Shown here one piece after another: positions 59,701 through 64,000 of a stretch of DNA of 64,000 nt. Each line of letters opens with the position of its first letter. The first letter of the stretch is position 1. The stretch spans positions 1,020,693-1,084,692 of the forward strand of contig OZ026567.1 in the NCBI GenBank assembly GCA_964020155.1. Reading direction: 5' to 3'. Under the pieces are notes generated by a model. That model ran no database searches. It had not been told where the DNA came from and worked only from the letters and a program-made list of their open reading frames with translations. Made by a program: the position numbers and the translations under genes. The stretch is from Chondrilla cf. caribensis. Its lineage: Eukaryota; Porifera; Demospongiae; Chondrillida; Chondrillidae.

Positions 59701-61495
59701 TTTCTTTCATCTACACAAACGTGCAATGCCATATGTGAGGGTATATTTGTGTGTAACCCATGATGTATAAAGTTCTCTGTCAATCTTAGTCTGAACTTTA
59801 ACCATGATTCAGTGCTGATTGTTAAGTCAGGAACCAATGTCTTCAATTAATAACACATTGAGTACACATTAGAGTGCATGACATAGAGTCATTTAATTAG
59901 AGTAGTGAATCACTTAGAGAATACAATTGTCACTAGACTAGAACTAGACTAGATAGACTAACTATTACAACAACAGCATGCAGTATAAGTACACCACCTA
60001 TTAATAGTAACATGACATAGTCTATGATCGTACAGACTAGTCTAATAAGGATGAAGTAAATGTGTTGTTCCTACTGCTTGGGGTTATAATCAAGAGAGAG
60101 GACTAGTCACCACTACACCTAAAACCATACAAGCCTTGTGAATCACCAGGGTGATTCCATTTACGTATTTTAGTCTTTCTTACATGTAGTATATATGTAC
60201 TACCTATCCCTTATTGACAAGGGTAAAAAGTGGTTCACCACAAGCCATGTTTTCAAATCAATGCAAGTGATAATGTTTCTCCTAATTCCAAGGCACAGCC
60301 TTTCTACAGTGTCTCATGTGACACATGGGGTATGTACTGTAGAGGGGTTTTGGACTCATTGCATTCCTTACCATAATCTTATCCTGCATGTACATGTACT
60401 CAATTTCATATCTAAAGTTCCTACATATCAAGCAATCACTTGATAACATTTTCATAATTAAACTTAAGAGCACACACGTGCAATGCTTACTTTTGGATTG
60501 TATTTGTATCAATCGTATAAAATAGTTGTGTCTTTTGTTCCAGACCAGACAAGTGGTGTTGGATACAGTAGGAACCATATTAACTGCTGGAGAAAACCCC
60601 GTTGATGGACCTCCATTGGAAGAAGTGTTAGTTAATAAATGAAATGAAAATGGCTCCCTGTGACTTGATATTAACAGATTTGGTAACATACAATTTGATA
60701 CAGAATTCCTAATTGGCTAAATGCTATAGCCAACAACACACCAGTGGAACCTGGAGGGATGACAACCATTACAAGTCCTGGAGGGACTGCAGAGATTGTT
60801 GTGACTCGTCCAACAGTGGGCACCTTAAGGACCATGGGATTAAGGGTTGGAATGCAGGGTACCACTGCCAACCTACCTCCGGGTCTTGCCATGCAGGTCT
60901 TTGGGAGCGGTTTAGGTGGTGGAAATGCTAGAGCATCTGTGACCACCTTTTCAGATGTTGGCAGTTTATTCAAATCCCGAAATCCATTATCCTCACTGGG
61001 TAGCAGAGTGTTTGACATCTCCTTACTGGATGAGAATGGACCCGTTCGTGTCTCTAATCTGAACCTGACCAATAGATTCATGTTTGAACTTCAGAGAATT
61101 AATAGTGTAAGTTTGTGTTATTGGATACTTATTGGATTGTTACTGGAGTGGTCCCAGTATCTGGTTGTAGAGTATAACATTGTATAGATATCTCACAAAT
61201 TTTGTCCTACTGAAGATAAATTTAGTACTTGCACAAGAATCAACTAATGTCCAATAATAACACTTTTGTCTACGTCTGAAGTCTATGTGTTATCAGTGGT
61301 TCAATGTTATTGTGAAATTTTATGATACATTGCATTCTTCTATGTAGGTTGACAATCAATCAATGGTGTCTTGTGTATTTTGGAATGTAACGGAACAAGA
61401 CTGGAGTTCTGATGGTTGTGAAGTGGTTAATGAGACTGCAAACGTAGTGTTTTGTGCTTGTAGCCATCTGACTACCTTCGGCTCCCTGTCGGTGA

Positions 61496-61533
<38 letters not shown>

Positions 61534-64000
61534 ATGTGCAATACCATGTGTGTGCTGTGTTTTTTGTATGTGTTTGTTGTGTTCATGTGCAAATTTTGTG
61601 TTGGACAATGTGTGAATTTGTGGTTTGTGTATTAATTTTGTATGGGAGTTTATATGCATGGTTTTGGTTGCGTACATGTGTGACACTCCTGAGCACTATC
61701 ATGGAGTGTTAAAATGTTTGACTGGTTGGCAAACAGTTGTTTGTTTCGATATTTTCAGTAACTTTGTATGCACAGGAATCCACTTGATCTCTGTACTTTG
61801 TTTGCAAGTGTGTCAATTCCTCCTCTTCCTTGTGTACAGACTCCCATGTCCAATGCATCAACTTCAATAGGTAAATATATTATGTGTATGTTTTAATTAC
61901 TGTATTTCATTCTAGTATGATGTGAAATGTATGCATAACTGTATGATATGAAATCTTGTTTGTATACGCTGTATTTTCAACAATTGTTTCAATCATTGAC
62001 TTCTATAGGTAAATGTAAGATGTGTATGTTCTAATTACTGCAATACATTCTAGTTTATATGACAGAGTCAAAGTAGTAGGTTATCTTGTTTGTACATTAT
62101 ACCATAATCACAACAATTCGTCTATTGATTGTCCAGAGCCTCCATCATTGACTACAGAAACTTCCCCATTGACTACGGAGACTCTACCATTGACTACAGA
62201 GCCTCCTACAGAGACTCTACCACCAACTACAGAGCCACTTACAGAGACTCCTCCACCAACTACAGAGCCTCCGACAGAGACTCCTCCACCAACTACAGAA
62301 CCCTCTACAGAGACTCCGCAACCAACTACAGAGCCTCCTATAGAGACTCCATTACCAACTACAGAACCTTCTCCGCCACCAACTACAGAGCTTCCTACAG
62401 AGACTCCACAACCAACTACAGAGCTTCCTACAGAGACTCCGTCACCAACTACAGAGCCTCCTACAGAGACTCCACAACCAACTACAGAGCCTCCTACAGA
62501 GACTCCACAACCAACTACAGAGCCTCCTGCAGAGACTCCACCACCAACTACAGAGCCACCTACAGAGACTCCATTACCAACTACAGAGCTTCCTACAGAG
62601 ACTCCGTCACCAACTACAGAGCCTCCTGCAGAGACTCCACCACCAACTACAGAGCCACCTACAGAGACTCCATTGCCAACTACAGAGCCTCCTACAGAGA
62701 CTCCACAACCAACTACAGAGCCTCCTATAGAGACTCCACAACCAACTACAGATCCTCCTATGGAGACTCTGCCACCAACTACAGAGATTCCTACAGAGAC
62801 TCCATTACCAACTACAGAAACCTCTATAGAGACTCCACAACCAACTACAGAGCCTCCTATAGAGACTCCACAACCAACTACAGAGCCTCCTGCAGAGACT
62901 CCTCCACCAACTACAGATCCTCCTATGGAGACTCTGCCACCAACTACAGAGATTCCTCCACCAACTACAGAGCCTCCTACAGAGACTCCATTACCAACTA
63001 CAGAGCCTCCTGCAGAGACTCCTCCACCAACTACAGATCCTCCTATGGAGACTCTGCCACCAACTACAGAGATTCCTCCACCAACTACAGAGCCTCCTAC
63101 AGAGACTCCATTACCAACTACAGAAACCTCTATAGAAACTCCACAACCAACTACAGAGCCTCCTATAGAGACTCCACAACCAACTACAGAGCCTCCTGCA
63201 GAGACTCCTCCACCAACTACAGATCCTCCTATGGAGACTCTGCCACCAACTACAGAGATTCCTCCACCAACTACAGAGCCTCCTACAGAGACTCCATTAC
63301 CAACTACAGAAACCTCTATAGAGACTCCACAACCAACTACAGAGCCTCCTACAGAGACTCCTCCACCAGCTACAGAGCCTCCTACAGGGACTCCACAACC
63401 AACTACAGAGCCACCTACAGAGACTCCGTCACCAAATACAGAGCCTCCTACAGAGACTCCACCACCAACTACAGAGACTTCTACAGAGACTCCGTCACCA
63501 ACTACAGAGCCTCCTACAGAGACTCCACCACCAACTACAGAGCCTCCTGCAGAGACTCCTCCACCAACTACAGATCCTCCTACAGAGACTCCATTACCAA
63601 CTACAGAAACCTCTATAGAGACTCCACAACCAACTACAGAGCCTCCTACAGAGACTCCTCCACCAGCTACAGAGCCTCCTACAGGGACTCCACAACCAAC
63701 TACAGAGCCACCTACAGAGACTCCGTCACCAAATACAGAGCCTCCTACAGAGACTCCACCACCAACTACAGAGACTTCTACAGAGACTCCGTCACCAACT
63801 ACAGAGCCTCCTACAGAGACTCCACCACCAACTACAGAGACTCCTACAGAGACTCCACAACCAACTACAGAGACTTCTACAGAGACTCCACAACCAACTA
63901 CAGAGCCTCCTACAGAGACTCCACCACCAACTACAGAGACTTCTACAGAGACTCCTCCACCAACTACAGAGACTTCTACAGAGACTCCCCCATCTAGTAC
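38513..64000 (+). CDS. Gene C: giant modular HRM-GAIN-GPS protein, 5' part (continues past the window)
   Basis: My exon model is 38513-38756, 38838-39028, 39108-39194, 39767-39867, 39948-40344, 40446-40589, 40893-41244, 41334-59185, 59261-59395, 60544-60626, 60704-61106, 61348-61491, 61840-61870 and 62137 onward. All have GT-AG ends and compatible phases. The order is signal peptide and Ser/Thr segment, one HRM, GAIN, degenerate GPS, Ser/Thr exon, 110 HRM domains, GAIN, intact GPS, a short linker, and a Pro/Thr/Glu-rich exon open at the window end. The visible part encodes more than 7,000 residues. Only the first Ser/Thr exon has a signal peptide, which argues that the second module belongs to the same protein. 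Further modules and a transmembrane helix are expected to the right. Confidence 0.75.
38838..39194 (+). CDS. Gene C module 1: HRM exon (38838-39028) and GAIN A linker exon (39108-39194)
   Basis: The HRM reads FSGVNLAWPLTPAGQTST, SCPN, ATRKC and DGVWEPACVCDCLTCF: all HRM landmarks, but clearly diverged from the homogenised units. The linker exon (29 codons) starts IGKAIRPLNKLVQS and ends NLQNNE. It is shorter than its paralogues (44-45 codons). Confidence 0.8.
39767..40344 (+). CDS. Gene C module 1: GAIN subdomain B exons (39767-39867, 39948-40344)
   Basis: The first exon reads SRQTVLDAVEVLLNASSD and ends EQT in phase 2. The second continues IMDSLNAIVTNTPVGPG and then the same LPPGAAMKILGSSLGGG, DGTFQPQDPSFSLGSN and VDENGTVPVSN blocks as gene A. 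From about the middle of the second exon onward it is almost identical to gene A at the DNA level, 36 kb away. Confidence 0.85.
40446..40589 (+). CDS. Gene C module 1 GPS exon, cleavage tripeptide lost
   Basis: A 144-nt exon encoding CSVWDVSKQDWSSDGCEVI and VKCACSQLGIFGSL. The four cysteines and two tryptophans are kept, but the cleavage site is Gln-Leu-Gly, as in gene A. It is followed by a Ser/Thr exon, so it is internal to the predicted protein. Confidence 0.85.
40893..41244 (+). CDS. Gene C module 2: Ser/Thr-rich exon
   Basis: Phase 0 to 1. Three or four 60-bp repeats (EVTSSLSDESEMTSSSSVLV type) lead to PEPPPSSTLETPQSSTPE and SPSVTIFETSVPTSPSP, then VAG. It is a short equivalent of 1480-2947. 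Confidence 0.8.
41334..59185 (+). CDS. Gene C giant exon: 110 tandem HRM domains
   Basis: One exon of 17,852 nt (phase 1 to 0, 5,950 complete codons after the split first codon) bounded by the same acceptor (caactag) and donor (gtatgt) as the single-HRM exons. It consists of a 162-bp unit. The first unit's Cys codon is at 41336 and the last at 58994, exactly 109 units apart, so there are 110 units with no net indel. Each 54-residue unit has CPEETNTTSGITLTWPSTP, then IGEISTLSCPNTDGNATR, then MCTEGGVWEQPYVQECT: four Cys, the HRM Trp-Pro, Cys-Pro, Arg-x-Cys and Gly-x-Trp landmarks and two N-glycosylation sequons. Variation is confined to a few sites (Ala/Thr, Met/Ile/Asn, Glu/Val, Gln/His). The last unit diverges and ends CDCLTQQISQQLCN. 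Tandem HRMs on this scale are unknown to me. The exact copy number depends on the assembly. Confidence 0.9.
59261..59395 (+). CDS. Gene C module 2: GAIN subdomain A linker exon
   Basis: A 45-codon phase 0-0 exon starting NPEDTVSVLMNISTSNGS and ending NLQSNE before gtttgt. It is aligned in position and ends with 3307-3438 and 39108-39194. Contains one NIS and one NGS sequon. Confidence 0.7.
59396..60543. other. Gene C intron within GAIN, nothing recognised
   Basis: A 1.15-kb AT-rich intron flanked by gtttgt and tgttccag. No repeat family from the rest of the window and no plausible exon. Confidence 0.6.
60544..61106 (+). CDS. Gene C module 2: GAIN subdomain B exons (60544-60626, 60704-61106)
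   Basis: The first exon reads TRQVVLDTVGTILTAGEN and ends phase 2 at a gttagt donor. The second reads IPNWLNAIANNTPVEPG, NLPPGLAMQVFGSGLGGG, SSLGSRVFDISLLDENG and FELQRINS before gtaagt. It is closer to gene B (LPPGLAMQ) than to the module 1 GAIN of its own gene. Confidence 0.8.
61348..61491 (+). CDS. Gene C module 2: GPS exon with intact His-Leu-Thr
   Basis: A 144-nt exon: CVFWNVTEQDWSSDGCEVV and VVFCACSHLTTFGSLS. The full canonical set is present: four Cys, two Trp and His-Leu-Thr followed by a hydrophobic tethered-agonist-like start (TTFGSLS). Cleavage between Leu and Thr is expected. The donor gtgagc leads into (TG)n. Confidence 0.9.
61840..61870 (+). CDS. Gene C small linker exon (31 nt)
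   Basis: After the acceptor tgtgtacag the frame reads TPMSNASTSI and ends in phase 1 before gtaaat. It provides the phase change needed to join the GPS exon (phase 0) to the Pro/Thr-rich exon (phase 1). A partial intronic copy of its end (CTTCTATAGGTAAATG) at about 62001 reflects a local duplication. The exon is inferred and short. Confidence 0.5.
62137..64000 (+). CDS. Gene C Pro/Thr/Glu-rich repeat exon, open at window end
   Basis: After the acceptor attgtccag (phase 1) the frame reads EPPSLTTETSPLTTETLP and then tandem TETPPPTTEPP-type units (about 30-33 bp) to the last base without a stop. A different forward frame (Tyr-Arg-Asp-Ser repeats) starts with a methionine but ends at a stop at about 63997 and does not join in phase. 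The ETP frame is the real one, matching the Thr/Pro mucin-like stalks of the other modules. By analogy an HRM or GAIN block should follow outside the window. Confidence 0.7.

Noticed and set aside
62129..63997. + strand frame with Tyr-Arg-Asp-Ser/Thr-Asn-Tyr repeats, 622 codons
   Set aside because: Out of phase with the upstream exon and closed by a stop just before the edge. The ETP frame is in phase and mucin-like.

Overview
The window is eukaryotic and almost certainly from an animal. It has short phase-conserved introns with GT-AG ends, long (TG)n/(CA)n microsatellites, transposon remnants, and exons for extracellular animal domains (HormR/HRM, GAIN-GPS, fibronectin III, Reeler). The AT-rich background, compact introns and single-pass GPS receptors fit an early-branching metazoan. 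A demosponge is my best guess, by inference only. A 200-base N run shows it comes from a draft scaffold. I saw no tRNA, rRNA, CRISPR array or prokaryotic gene, and no core promoter or polyadenylation site that I would defend.

Layout, all genes on the + strand. Gene A (1-7069) enters from the left as the 3' part of a receptor. It holds a GAIN-GPS module, a complete Ser/Thr-HRM-GAIN-GPS module, then a Ser/Thr exon, four HRM domains, an assembly gap, one transmembrane helix and a 28-residue tail. From 7070 to 11801 there is intergenic DNA with microsatellites, a threefold ~480-bp tandem repeat, a TA-flanked MITE, and a second MITE split by a hairpin-ended element. Gene B (11802-27359) is complete: signal peptide, Reeler domain, Eph-receptor-like cysteine-rich region, six fibronectin III domains, a mucin-like exon of 3.4 kb, GAIN, GPS, one transmembrane helix and a basic 16-residue tail. 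From 27360 to 38512 there is a repeat-rich interval with about ten copies of one microsatellite-associated repeat, a segmental duplication, three more hairpin-element copies and a 5'-truncated non-LTR retrotransposon on the - strand. Gene C (38513 to beyond 64000) opens with a signal-peptide exon, then Ser/Thr-HRM-GAIN-GPS, a second Ser/Thr exon, and one uninterrupted exon of 17,852 bp. That exon encodes exactly 110 tandem 54-residue HRM domains. Another GAIN-GPS and a Pro/Thr/Glu-rich exon follow and run off the window.

The three genes are tandem paralogues built from the same phase-matched exon cassette: Ser/Thr-rich, HRM, GAIN subdomain A, GAIN subdomain B (two exons), GPS. Genes A and C appear to reuse the whole cassette more than once within one polypeptide. 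This is a modular HRM-GAIN-GPS architecture that I do not recognise from characterised adhesion receptors. The internal GPS motifs have lost the His-Leu-Thr cleavage tripeptide, whereas the GPS of gene B and the last GPS of gene C retain it. The two readable C-termini (A and B) have one transmembrane helix and a very short tail, so these look like huge glycosylated, possibly self-cleaved surface adhesion or recognition proteins and not seven-helix GPCRs.
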